Below are positions 40,401-50,697 of a stretch of 64,000 bases of DNA, one piece after another. The translations under genes and the position numbers were made by a program. The notes beneath the pieces were generated by a model. That model made no database searches. It saw only the letters and a program-made list of their open reading frames with translations, and was not told where the DNA came from. Source of the stretch: Emiliania huxleyi CCMP1516 (taxonomy: Eukaryota; Haptophyta; Isochrysidales; Noelaerhabdaceae); contig NW_005200417.1 in assembly GCF_000372725.1 (NCBI RefSeq), positions 170,141 through 234,140 on the forward strand. Direction: 5' to 3'. The first letter of the stretch is position 1, and each line of letters begins with the position of its first letter.

Positions 40401-43400
40401 GCCGAGCCGACTCCCGCCCGGCCAAGCGCGTGGACGGCCAGCAGCCGCACCAGCCGGAGGAGGGGCGGGTGGAGCGCCAGCAAACGGACGGGCCGAAACG
40501 ACGGGTGGCACGGCGTCGGCGGCGGCGGTGTGCTGCTTGGCGGGACGCCGCGCCTCAGCCTCGCCTGCTCGAGCGTCTCGAGCCGCTCGAGGGCGTGCTG
40601 CGAGGGGCGGGGCGGGCGGGTGTGTCGTGTCGGGGCGGGCGGGTGTGTCGGGGGCGGTTGGGCAGTCGGGGCGGTGTCTAGCGTGCCGTGCGGCCGGGTG
40701 GGCTATGAGTATGACTGCGGAGTACGACTCGCGCCTGGTGGCTCTCCACCGTCAGGTGAGGGAAGACGGGCGAGTAGTAGTCCGCCTCGAGCCCTTCGCG
40801 CAGCGCGTACAGGCGCGCCGCCCCGCTCGACGCCTGCGCGGGAGAGGGAGACGGTGCGCTCGCGTCCCAGGGAGCGGCGCCTGCGGGGCGGCGGGGCGGC
40901 GCCTCTTGCTGCTTGGTCGCCACCGCGTCGATGGCCGCCTGCACCACCTCCGGACTCGGTGCCTCGTCGTCGATCGAGCGGAGCGACGCGGCGAGCTCGG
41001 AGTGGGTGCACGGGCCGAGCAGCAGCTGGTGCGCGAGCAGCGCGCGCATCGCCGCCGCCTCGTGCGCCTCGCCCGGCGGCGGCAGCGTGTGCGCCATCAG
41101 CTGCAGGAGCAGCCGCAGCGCGGCGCAGAGCATGTGGCTGCGCTGCTTGGCGTCGGCGCCCCACGAGGCGATGCCGCCGCTCCCCCACGCCGCGACGCTC
41201 TCCGCCCCGGCGGGCAGCGCGCCGAGGGCGTGCCCGAGTAAAGACGCCCCGCCCGCCTACGTCGACTGATGAGCTGATTAGTTCTGCCACTAGCCCGTCC
41301 CGGCAGAGTAGTCTCCTCGCCGCGTCGGCGAGGTCGACCTTGTCGCCGCCAGCCTCGTGGGCGACCTAAGCAACAGCCATCAACATCAGGACAGCCCTGC
41401 ACCTCGTTCGAGTTGCGCAGCCGCGTGGGCGACCTCGGGTAATCTCGGGTAATCTCGGGTAATCTCGGGTAATATCAGCCGCGTGGGCGACCTCCGCCGC
41501 CGCGGCGTGGAGGAGCGGCAAGTAGCCAAACGCCGAGAAGAGGGCCGCGAGCACCTGTGGGGCGGCGGAACGGCTCATTCCTCGAGGAGTAGGTCGCCGG
41601 ACGCGACGAAGAGCGACGCGAGCACCGTGTCGGGCGGCAGCACCGCGGCAGCCAGCTGCACCGCGAGCCGGTCCGGATCAGCCATGAGTCGGCAGAGCGG
41701 CGGCGATGTCGAGGCGTAGTTGTGCACCTGAACAAGTATATATAATAGAATAGAATATAATAGAACATGGTATAATGGAGGTCGAGGCGTAGTTGTGCAC
41801 TCATCATAGTTGTGCACTCATCAAGTCTGGACTAGCTCTCATGCGTCGAGTGCAGACGCGTAGCTGCTGACCTGCTGCCGCGGCGCCGTGCCGTTGCGGA
41901 CCCACAAGTTGCCCTCTACGGCGGCCGCCGCCGCCGCCAGCTGGAGAGGGCCATCGAGAAGCGCCTCCGCCGCACTCCGCCTCCACCACGCCGTCCTGGG
42001 CGCCTCACCCGCCGCCGAGAGGCCGGCGCGCTCCGGGCACGCCTCCGCCGCCGCCAGCCACGCCGCCTACCATTTGATGATCATCAACTAAGACCAATTC
42101 ATTGCAAGTTGCGCCTCCGCCGCCAGCCTCGCCGCCTCGGCCTCTGCGCCGCAGGCTCCCTCGTGGCGCAGCCCCTCCGAGCTGAAGGCGTGCGCCACCT
42201 TTGCAAGCTCCTCCTCGCCGCCGCGCGCCGCAGCGAGCCGCTGCACCGCCGCGCCGACGAAGCGCTCGAGCGGGAGGTGAAACGAGATGGTCGTGGCGGC
42301 GCGCGAGGGAGGGACGAGGCAGTGGCTGCAGCCAGCCGTGCGGCAGACGAGGGGCGGCTGGGAGAGGGGCTGGCTCATCTCCCGCTCGACGAGGGCGGTG
42401 ATGGCGAGCACCAGCAGGCTGCAGGGCTCGACGCCGGCGCCGTGGCCGGCGAGGGGTGCGCTGAGCGCTGCGGCTGGGGCGGTGGCGAGGGCGGGGCTGG
42501 CGAGGAGCGGCTTGAGGAGGACTGTGTAGAGGGACTGGAGGCCTAATAATAATAATAATAATAATAAATAGTATAATAGCTTGAGGAGGACTGTGTAGAG
42601 GGACTGGAGGCCGATGAAGAAGTTGAAGGCGCCGATCCACATCTCGTTCTCGTGCGCCACGTGCTCGTGCACGGCCCGCTCCTGCGTGCCGACGCCGTGC
42701 AGGAGTCGACGGCGATCACTGGCGAGCAACTACGGACTAGTTCGAGCAGTCGCCTGCGTGTCGACGCCGTGCATCTGCGCGAGCATGCCGAGCCACGACT
42801 GCAGCAGCTGCACGTCGCCGAGCAGCTCCTTGGGCACCCCCTCGATGGCGAGCACGAAACGCAAGTCGGCGAGGAGGGGGAGCTGCCTACTCAGGCCGAT
42901 GAGCCCACCACCAATGAAGTAGAAGCGCAGGCCGGCGGGGAGGAGGGGGGTGAGCTGCCTTCGCCAGTCGCGGCCGGCTGGCCGGCGCGGCTTCCAGAGC
43001 AGGACGTCGCTCGCGTGCAGCTCGCGCATCGTCGTGAGGAGCGTGCGGACGAAGCCGGTCTGGACGAGCGGCATGACGAGGCCGGGCCGGTTGAGGAACT
43101 GCACCGAGATCTGCGACGAGAAGAGCGTCTCCTCGGCGGCGACTCCTTTCGTTCAAGCGAGACGACTCTCACCCCCAGAGGCTGTCCGCTGGGCTGAGGA
43201 AGAGGTCTCCCCGGCGGACACTCCTCGGTGCCGGTCCTCGTTGGGCAGCGCCGCCTCGCAGTGCGCGCGCGCGAGGGCGCCGTAGTTGGCCGTGTAGCAA
43301 GCGGCGAAGGCCCGCTTGAAGGATCGCTCCGACAGCAGCCGCAGGTACAGGTCCTGCAGCGCCTTAGGCACCTGCTCTCATGAACCACCTCCTGGTGACA

Positions 43401-44554
43401 TGAGCCAGAGGACAAGTCCTGGCACCGCCGCTGGCGCCTCGCGGCCCGCGTCCCGCATCTGCACGTCGCGCAGCAGCAGCAGCTCGAGGATCGAGCCTCG
43501 CGTGCACGGGAAGGGCTCGCCGCCGCTGTCCCTCGCCTCGCTCTCCCAGACTGGAGCGCAGCTCTCGCCGCAGCCCCCGCTCGCACCGAAGCCGGCCTGC
43601 GCCCCGCCGCTCGCGGGTGCGGCTGGCGCGGGCGGAGGCGCGGACGGGGTGCCGGCGGGCAAGCAGATCGGCCCGCACAGCGCCTGAGTATCGTTCATGG
43701 TGACATGACTAGTTGTGATCCGGAGGGCGTGCAGATCGGCCCCGCACCGCGCCTGCGCAGCGAGCACAGCGAGGCCGTCGAAAGAGCCGCACCTCTTCTC
43801 GATCCAGTCCACCGCCGCCGCGACGAGCCGCGGGTCGGCAGGGTCGCGGGAGGAGGAGGCGCCGGACGCCGTCGCTCGCACGACCTCGGAGAGGATGGTG
43901 TCGAAGAGGGGAGGCGCCGTGCTCGCCAGTGGCGGCGGGAGCGCCGCGAGCGCCTCGCTGCTCGAGTGCGACCTGCCGTGCCTTGAGCAGAAGCCCTTGC
44001 GGTCCCACGCGGACTCGTCGCCTATTGATGACAATCATACCCACGTATATAACGGGGTGAGACGCCCCTTGCGCTCCCAGGCGGACTTCGCCGCAGTCGC
44101 AGCAGCCGCCGTCGGTGGCGCGAGAGATGTAAAAGGAGACGTCGTGGCCGGTGTGATCGGCGTCTTGAAAGCACTCCTGTGCGGGGTGGGTAGGGATGCT
44201 CGCTCGCCCGCTCGCTCGCTTGCTGGTGCGCCGGCCAGCGTGGATGCGCGGCGGCGCCTGACACACGACACACGTGTCGTCGCCAATCGCGCACGTCTTG
44301 CACTTCCAGATCACGTCGCCCTTCTGAAAGCCCCTGCCGCACGACGACTTGGGCACGGAGGCCGCGAGGCGGTCGAGCTCCTTCCCTGCCTCCGCATACT
44401 CCTCGTCCGGCCGCAGGCCGAGCAGCAGCAGGTCGAGGGACGCCTTGAGCTTCGGCGCGAGGCCCCGGGAGGAGCCCGAGGCGCTGCTCGCCCTCAGGAT
44501 ACTGGTTAACAACGAAGGACTGTCATCCGTAGGGCCGGTGCTCCCATCGCTCAT
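37440..44554 (-). CDS. UBR1/UBR2-like E3 ubiquitin ligase (N-recognin)
   Basis: A multi-exon gene read from 44554 (MSDGSTGPTDDSPSLLTSIL) to 37440. Spliced exons give the UBR box: KSSCGRGFQKGDVIWKCKTC, AIGDDTCVVCQ, ECFQDADHTGHDVSFYISRA, TDGGCCDCGDESAWDRKGFC, SRHG, with all Cys/His ligands. Downstream helical parts match UBR1 family blocks (EGNLWVRNGTAPRQQVHNYA; HSELAASLRSIDDE; GLEADYYSPVFPHLTVESHQ). The RING-H2 lies at about 39390-39700: ESCILCHGADGG, LQRCGHAMHFTCWTHYAE and ELVCPLCRALCNVVLPL. The C-terminal autoinhibitory zinc domain reads ALCLVCGDILC, CSRHANTCGAGCGMFYLLHE, YLDAHGEEDHKLRRGRPLFL and LHHLWLTHAIP. The family targets proteins with basic or bulky N-termini. Nearly all introns in the 5' half are 54-81 bp and are flanked by exon duplications. 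The intron at about 38440-38640 is a GGGGCGA repeat. Confidence 0.88.
38432..38600. repeat. (GGGGCGA)n-type repeat, intronic in the UBR gene
   Basis: Irregular GGGGCGAG/GGGGCGGG units run from about 38447 to 38600 and lie between the exon ending VGVAVTAQ and the exon starting LHPSHMQALLLTC on the minus strand. Confidence 0.85.
42543..42611 (-). other. 69-bp GC-AG intron with a 33/33 echo of the next exon and an (AAT)n core
   Basis: On the minus strand the exon ends TTCATCG, the intron starts GCCTCCAGTCCCTCTACACA and ends TTATTATTAG, and the next exon again starts GCCTCCAGTCCCTCTACACA. The copies are identical over 33 nt. Splicing yields FFIGLQSLYTVLLKPLL without gain or loss. The frame also reads through the intron without a stop, so retention would add 23 residues. 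Confidence 0.8.
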
Positions 44555-44945
44555 GCCGCCACAATCCCAGGTGCCGGGGGGGTGGGTATCCTGGACCCGG
44601 CGCAGGTGGTGTGAGGGTCGGAACCGGGCGGGGCGGCCCCAGCTGTGGTGAGACGGCCGCGCCCGGTTATTTTATTTTTCTACCGTGGCGGACGACGACT
44701 GCGCGAGGGCACTGTTGGGACGCAAGCACACATGATGACACTTTCCCAAGAACAAAAGAAAAAATAAAAGGAATACGTTACCTATCCTGTGATTCTTTGT
44801 GAGCTCTGTGTCTTGCATTGTTTGGTATTGCTAAAAATCTCTCTCTCTAAAAAAACAAAAACCTAAAAAGTCCACGTCATCTGTCGGTCTCGCTGGTGTC
44901 GGCGCGCTCTCGTCTTTGTGTCTTGTCTTTCGCACGGACACACAC

Positions 44946-46538
44946 ATGCTCGACCTCGTCGTCTACGGCGCCACGGGCTTCACCGGCCGGCTCGTCGCCG
45001 CCTACCTGCGCCGCAGCGCGCCATCGGGCCTGCGCTGGGCGCTCGCCGGCCGCGACGCAGCCCGCCTCGAGGCGGTCGCCGCCGAGATTGAGGCGCAGCC
45101 CGGCCTGGCTGCCGGCGTGGGCGCGGCGCCGGTGTCGGTGCTGGGAGGCTGCGACGCGGACGAGGCGTCGGCGGCGCGCATCGCCGGCGAGACGCGAGCC
45201 GTCCTGTCCACCGCCGGTCCCTTCTCAAAGTACTCGGACGCGCTCGTGGGTGCGTGTGCCGCGGGCGGCGTCTCGTACGTCGACATCAACGGCGAGATAC
45301 CGTGGGTGGCGCGCGTGATCGAGCGCCACGACGAGGCGGCGCGGGCGTCGGGCGCGCTCATCGTGCCCAACTGCGGCTTCGACTCGGTGCCGTCCGACCT
45401 GTGCGCGCTGCGCGCGACGCGGCTGCTCGCGGACGGGACGGGCTCGGCGTGCGTGTCGGTGCAGGGCGTGATGCACATGACCGGCGCCATGTCGGGCGGC
45501 ACGATCGAGACGGGCCTCGAGATGGAGACCCTCGCGTCCGGGCTCTCCTCCCTCCCGCCGCCCTCCCTTCTCGACGGGCCCGCCTCTGCTGTGCACAGGA
45601 GCGGCTCTACCCGGGCGAGCTGCGGCAGCCCTTCCGGCTCGGAGGCGCCTCGCGGCTCGCGCGCGGCGGCGAGGGCCCGAGCGCGACGCGGATCAAACTT
45701 CACTCCTTGACGGACTCATTGCTTGTGGACTCCTCACTCCAGGCGAGGACCCGAGCGACGCGGACCCGAGCGAGGAGCGGCACGGCGGCGGGCGGCACTT
45801 GGCCAGTCCACTCCTCATCGCTAGCCTGGCTTGCCTGCAGGAGCGGTACGACGGCACGCTGCGGCGGTGGCTCGCCCCCTTCGGCATGGCGCGCATCAAC
45901 ACGCGCGTCGTGCGCCGCTCTGCGGGCGAGCTGCTCGCGCACGTCAGCGCGCCGACGCGGGATCACCCGAGATCACGCGAGATTCCACGAGCACAGGCGA
46001 GCTCGACGCGTACGTCAACGTCGACGCGAGCCGCTTCCGCTACCGCGAGGAGCAGCTCTCCCCGGCAGGAGGGAGGGCGGCCGCGAAGATGGCCAAGAAC
46101 GCCGCCATCCCGCCCGAGAAGCTGCGCGCGCTCGTCGAGGCTGGCCGGCTGCCCAAGCCAGGCGGCGGCCCGTCGGCAGAGAAGCGAGCAGCCTCCGCCT
46201 TCACCGCCCTCGCCCTCGCGCGCGCCGCGGACGGGAGTGCCGCCGCGTGCGGCCTCTCCGGCGGCGACCCGGGCTACGACGAGACGGCAAAGATGGTTGC
46301 GGAGGCGGCGCTCTGCTTGGTGGCGGAGGAGCGGGCGGAGCTGCCGGCGGCGGCGCGCGGGGGGAGCGGCGTGCTCACGCCGGCCGCGGCGCTGGGCGGC
46401 GTCCTCGAGCGGAGGCTCGGCGGGGCGGGGCTGGTGTGGGAGGACGGGTACCCGCTGGGTAGCCTGCCGGGGGCGCCGGACGAGGAGGCCGAGGCGGCGG
46501 CGGTCGAGGCGGAGGCGGTGGCCAAGGAGGCTTGGTGA
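44946..46538 (+). CDS. Saccharopine dehydrogenase-like oxidoreductase
   Basis: The start MLDLVVYGATGFTGRLVAAY carries the Rossmann GATGFTG dinucleotide-binding loop. LRWALAGRDAARLEAVAAEI and VLSTAGPFSKYSDALVGACA (the AGPF block) follow, then VSYVDINGEIPWVARVIERH and LIVPNCGFDSVPSDLCALRA (the GFDS-P-D block), characteristic of the saccharopine dehydrogenase-like/trans-acting enoyl reductase group. Later exons are ERYDGTLRRWLAPFGMARIN, ELDAYVNVDASRFRYREEQL and a C-terminal region ending EAEAVAKEAW. Three introns, 45669-45742 (GC), 45775-45840 (GA) and 45926-45996 (GC), each open with a copy of the following exon's start. Substrate unknown; members are often on lipid droplets or membranes. Confidence 0.8.
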
Positions 46539-47357
46539 GGCCTGGTGAGAGGCGGCGGCGGCGGCGCGCTCAGCTGGTACTCGTCCTTGTGCTCCCCTTC
46601 CGTCGTGCTGTAGTTTTTTTGACCATAATAGACGGCCGCGAAAGCCGAAAAGGCGAGAAATCCGCGCGCGCCGTCTCGAGCTCGAGCGTCGAGGTGGTGA
46701 GTCTGAGCTCTCCACACTCCAGCTCTGAGTGAGGACTCTGAGACTGAGTCCGCTGGTGACCCGTGAGCCGTGTCGGCTGAGGGCTGTCGCTTCCGGCTTG
46801 TCGCTTGAGAGGCATCGGCCAGCGGCCTCTGGGGGGAGGCGGGGGCCCCCGGAGGCACCGTGCGCCGCGCCGCAGTGCGGAGACGGGGCCCCGGCTCTAT
46901 TGGTCTATATTAGCACCGACTTCCCGAATGAGTACGGTTGATTAGAGGGCAGATTTGGAGAGATCTCGAGGAGTACATACAGATAGACCCTCCAATTCTC
47001 CACCTCTGTTTTAAAAGAAAAAGAATTTAATTCTTCTTCGCACGCTGCGTCGAATGATGAAGTCAAAATCGCGCACTAACAGTCAGACATGCCCCGCGTG
47101 TAGTATTCTTGATACGAAACCACGACGACACACACCAGTCGACTCACACACACACACACACACTCACTCACATGCACATGCCCCGCGGCAACACCCGGGG
47201 TCCCAACGAATGCGGGATCCAATGCGATTTCTGTCAGCTCTTTATCGCGCGATTGTGAGGGCGCTCAGCACAATCGGGCTCACTGCCCGCTTTGCGTCGG
47301 CGTTGCCAGGTAGCGAGCGCTTGGCCTTCGGCTGCTTGGCCTCCTTCGGCACCTAGC
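46539..47357. other. Intergenic; (CA)n tract; no gene seen
   Basis: It holds a GACTCTGAGACTGAGTCC palindrome-like stretch at about 46733, A-rich sequence near 47010, and a CA dinucleotide run at about 47146-47163. No frame shows family residues. Confidence 0.6.
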
Positions 47358-48419
47358 ATGCCCGAGATCTGGGAGACGGAGCGGCTGCCGGCTCTTGAGG
47401 AGCTGCGGCCAGAGAAGGAGCTCTTGGAGGAGGAGCGCGTCTCGATCAGGTACGGCCGGGAGATGGTGCGTGCTGTGGGCAAGCGCAGCCACGCCAAGTC
47501 GCTCGGCGAGGGTTGCGGCCAGCACGAACACGAGGCCGCGTGGGCTACGCTCCGAGGCCTCGAGGACGGCGCGCTCGAGGCAGTCGCCGTTGGCTTTGCG
47601 GAGCATGAGTGCAGCGCGCTGGGGACGGAGCTTCGAGCCGGCTCGCGCAACTTTGCGCGGCTCTTCCTCTCCGCCGAGGGGCTCAGCTTGCTGCAGGCTG
47701 TGGCAATGGAGCTACACGGCCTGAGCCTCGAGCACTGCTGGGCGTGGTGCGCGTGCCGCCGCCGCCAACTCTCACGCGCCGAGCCATCATAGACTGCCCC
47801 TCCCCCGCGCCGTACAGGGACGTGGTTGGCGAGAGGCACGAAGAGGAGTACTCGGTGGTGTGGGGCGTCAAGCGCCTCCTCAGCCGCATCCACGTCGTGA
47901 TGGTGAGGAATCACTTGGTCGAGGACCGCTCCAACAGGGCGGTGGGGCGGCGGGACTGCTGCGCCCACACGCCGGGGATCTGCCTCGAGTACTTTGACGC
48001 GAGCCGATCGGTCAAATGGTGGAGCTTGCACCCATGTGCGCGTGCCTCCCGCCTTCCCCCCCCTCCACAACACACGTGCGGAGGAGCTCCTCCCCGCCGC
48101 AGGCATGCACTGGGTGTGCGACCCGTGCTTCAACCAGCTGATCGAGGGGCCGCTGATCCAGCAAAGGGAGCGCCTCCGGGCCGAGGCCAAGGCGGAGGCG
48201 GAGATGGCGACGACGCGCCGAGAGGCGGCGACTAAGTTGGAGGCGTCCATCCAAGATGCCGGAGCTGGACAGCTGCATGGTGTGGTGCAGGCGCTCGACC
48301 GCCTCGCGACAGAGACGGAGGAGAAGGCGAATCATCTCTTTGAAGAATCGTTCGGCACCGGTGTGCCCGCAGGCTCCGGCTCAGGTCAGAGGGCCCAGCG
48401 ACTCGTCGGTTGGGTGTAA
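47358..48419 (+). CDS. Hypothetical protein, three exons
   Basis: The ATG at 47358 opens MPEIWETERLPALEELRPEK. Exon 1 is charged and helical, with AAWATLRGLEDGALEAVAVG and GLSLLQAVAMELHGLSLEHC. Exon 2 (from 47819) reads DVVGERHEEEYSVVWGVKRL and GICLEYFDASRSVKWW. Exon 3 (from 48103) reads MHWVCDPCFNQLIEGPLIQQ, then a coiled-coil tail (RAEAKAEAEMATTRREAATK) ending at 48419. The CDPCF pair plus upstream Cys could be part of a metal site. Intron 48024-48102 is GC-AG, and its first 18 nt resemble exon 3's first 18. Family not recognised. Confidence 0.5.
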
Positions 48420-48599
48420 ACGGGCATCCCCGAGTGGCTTCAAACCAAACAGGGTGTGAATAGAGCTGTCTTGATGGTGCTGAGGACGAAGCCACCTCAA
48501 ACTTTGATGAAGCCGCGAGTTTTTATAGTTTTCATTAGCTGTGAATAGTTATTGCGCCCGCCGCAGCCCGCCCACTGGGCACGCGCCACGGGCCACGAG

Positions 48600-49180
48600 A
48601 GCCCTGGAAGAGCCCAGCTGGCATGTTCTATCGCCCGGGTGGCGGGCTGTCTGCATACAGACGTCTCGTCGCCATGGCTGACGCACGACTGGTCCGACGT
48701 GCGGTGGGAGTTTGACCTCAGACAGGCCGTCGGTGTCGGCGGGCTGACGGCGGCCGCCGGAATCGCGATTCGCTCTGCCAGCTGCCAGCAGCCTCGTGTC
48801 GCGGCTCTCACAGGTGCAGCTGCCAGCAGCCTCGTGTCGCGGCTCTCAGCGGTGGTGATTGGTCTTTGCGCCGTCGCTCGACGGCGTCACCACCCATCCG
48901 ATCTGCGCAGCTCCTGCAGCTCCTGCAGCTCCTGCTGTCAGTCTTCTACTCTCACTCGCCGCGCGCGGATTGTGCGCCGCACCAGCAGGACACATGCTCA
49001 TGCAAACAGTGCGAGAACTTGGTTGCGCCGCTTAGTGGCGGCGCTGCTTTAGAGGAAGCGGCAGCGTGGGAAGCACAGCAGATGGAGGCGGCGCGGCATG
49101 CCAAGGAGCTGCAATCGCAGTACTGGGGGCGGCAGCGCCAGCAACGAGCAAGGAGAGACTGGCGGAGGTTGAGCGGCTGA
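48600..49180 (+). CDS. Possible hypothetical gene, low confidence
   Basis: Two frame segments look coding: SSPWLTHDWSDVRWEFDLRQ with AVGVGGLTAAAGIAI (about 48667-48780), and PHQQDTCSCKQCENLVAPLS with EEAAAWEAQQMEAARHAKEL (about 48981-49115). A 42-bp tandem duplication at about 48773-48848 lies between them and may be an intron flanked by repeats. Joining and the start are unresolved. Confidence 0.3.
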
Positions 49181-49712
49181 GTGCAGCAAGGGCCAAGGGC
49201 AAGAAAAAGGAATGTGGGCGTGGGCGATACGGGCGCCGCTAGGCTCAACGAGGAGATGCTGTGCAGTTAGAGAGCTCGTAGCGAGCTCGATTTTGGATGA
49301 GAATTTAGATGAGAAATCCCTCAATTTTGAGAAAAAACGCCAAAAAATCGGCGCCTGCGGCGGGCCAGCCTCCGGCGGCGCCTGCGGCGGGCCGCTGGGG
49401 CTTCCTCCCCAGACCCCGTTTACACCCGAGCTATGCCCCACGACCTGAGCCGGAGCCGCACTGCGCCGAGACGGTGCGAGATGCGATTTGCAAGAGAATA
49501 ATGGTAGCGGCGCACGACGAGGGAGAGGGGGAATAGACGCGAAAAGTCAAAAGAGATATATGTATTTACATCTACCGAGCAGCGTCTGCAGGCCGATTCG
49601 CTGCTTGAATGGAGAATGCCCGGGGTTGTTTCGCTACCGAGCAGCGTCTTCCGAGAGGCGATCTCCTGAAAGAATTCGGAAAAAAAATCGGCCCACGTCG
49701 CCTCCTGCTCGC

Positions 49713-49785
49713 CTCTCCTTAAAATCCCTGTGTGGTGGCGGCGTGCCGTCCTCCCATCCCTCGGGGGGCTCTTTTGTTTTTTTTT
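49713..49785 (+). mobile_element. Solo terminal repeat of the 27-kb element
   Basis: CTCCTTAAAATCCCTGTGTG, GTGGCGGCGTGCCGTCC and TCCCATCCCTC match the terminal repeats at 27050-28024, here alone and ~50 bp upstream of the next gene's ATG (49834). It may contribute promoter or leader sequence. Confidence 0.75.
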
Positions 49786-49833
49786 CGCTGCCAACCTCTC
49801 ACGCCGCATCCAATCAGTCTTTGCTTCGTGCTC

Positions 49834-50697
49834 ATGTCGACGATCACAGTGACGTTCGGTTGGGACGAGCTAGGCGAGGAAGAGCGCGCCGGGCGGGCGC
49901 CGCTGACGCTGCAGATGGACAAGTCGGCGCTCGCCGAGCGCGACCCAGATGGGACGTCGCTCCTGTCGTGCAAGATCAATTTTGCGAGTTCGACGACCTT
50001 CTCGATGTCGCCACTTGGCCCTGGCCAGGACGAGTTCATGACACCCGCCCTCATCGAGTACGTGTGGGAGTACATGAAGCACGGAAACCTCGACGTGACG
50101 CCCACGCTCGATGCCGCCGACGCCGAACGTGCGCTGGAGTACTTTGGCTTCTCGGGCCTCGCGGTGACTGTGCCCGACAGTGACCCGCGTGCGCTCGGCA
50201 AGCAGATCGCCTACAAGGTCCACTGCGACTCGATGAAGGCCGCGAGCCCCATTGTGCAGTGGATCAAGAAGACGATGCTCGTTGGAAATGTCGGGATCGC
50301 CGGCGTGCACTTGATTGTCGATGACCATCGCAACAATCCGCGCACGAACCAATACGGCGTGAGCGAGGATGCCCTCCTCGGCATGTACTCAGTGTCGCCC
50401 CCGGGCACGCTTGTGCTGCGGCTCGGCGATTATGCCGGCGAGACCAGCTACGAGGGAGTCTTCCGCCTGCTCTCTGGCGACGACAAGACGGCAAAGGCGC
50501 TGCGCGAGAAGATTCAGCGTGACGTGACGGCGCTTGGCGGGCTCAACGTCGCGTGGGAGCGCAAGAGCACGCCAGTCAAGGACGTCGGTGAGTATGGCAG
50601 CCGTGACTTCGAGAGGGAGTACCGGCACGTCCTCAAGATCACGCTCGACACCGCTGCAGAACCAGAGGAGGGCATCAAGCGCCGCAAAGTGGCGTGA
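49834..50697 (+). CDS. Hypothetical protein, possibly BTB-like N-terminus
   Basis: An intronless 287-residue frame from MSTITVTFGWDELGEEERAG. The block TPALIEYVWEYMKHGNLDV then AADAERALEYFGFSGLAVT resembles the second half of a BTB/T1 fold (FxxILxYxRxGxL ... AxxYFxL). The middle is HCDSMKAASPIVQWIKKTML, and the C-terminus is YGSRDFEREYRHVLKITLD followed by a basic nuclear-signal-like KRRKVA. Codon use and composition are even along the frame, so the gene is likely real. The family is tentative. Confidence 0.6.
   Translation: MSTITVTFGWDELGEEERAGRAPLTLQMDKSALAERDPDGTSLLSCKINFASSTTFSMSPLGPGQDEFMTPALIEYVWEYMKHGNLDVTPTLDAADAERALEYFGFSGLAVTVPDSDPRALGKQIAYKVHCDSMKAASPIVQWIKKTMLVGNVGIAGVHLIVDDHRNNPRTNQYGVSEDALLGMYSVSPPGTLVLRLGDYAGETSYEGVFRLLSGDDKTAKALREKIQRDVTALGGLNVAWERKSTPVKDVGEYGSRDFEREYRHVLKITLDTAAEPEEGIKRRKVA

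Noticed and set aside
39525-41369. A 614-codon plus-strand ORF opposite the UBR gene
   Set aside because: Antisense shadow of GC-rich coding sequence (Ala/Arg/Pro/Ser only). The minus strand carries the RING-H2 and UBR-family motifs.
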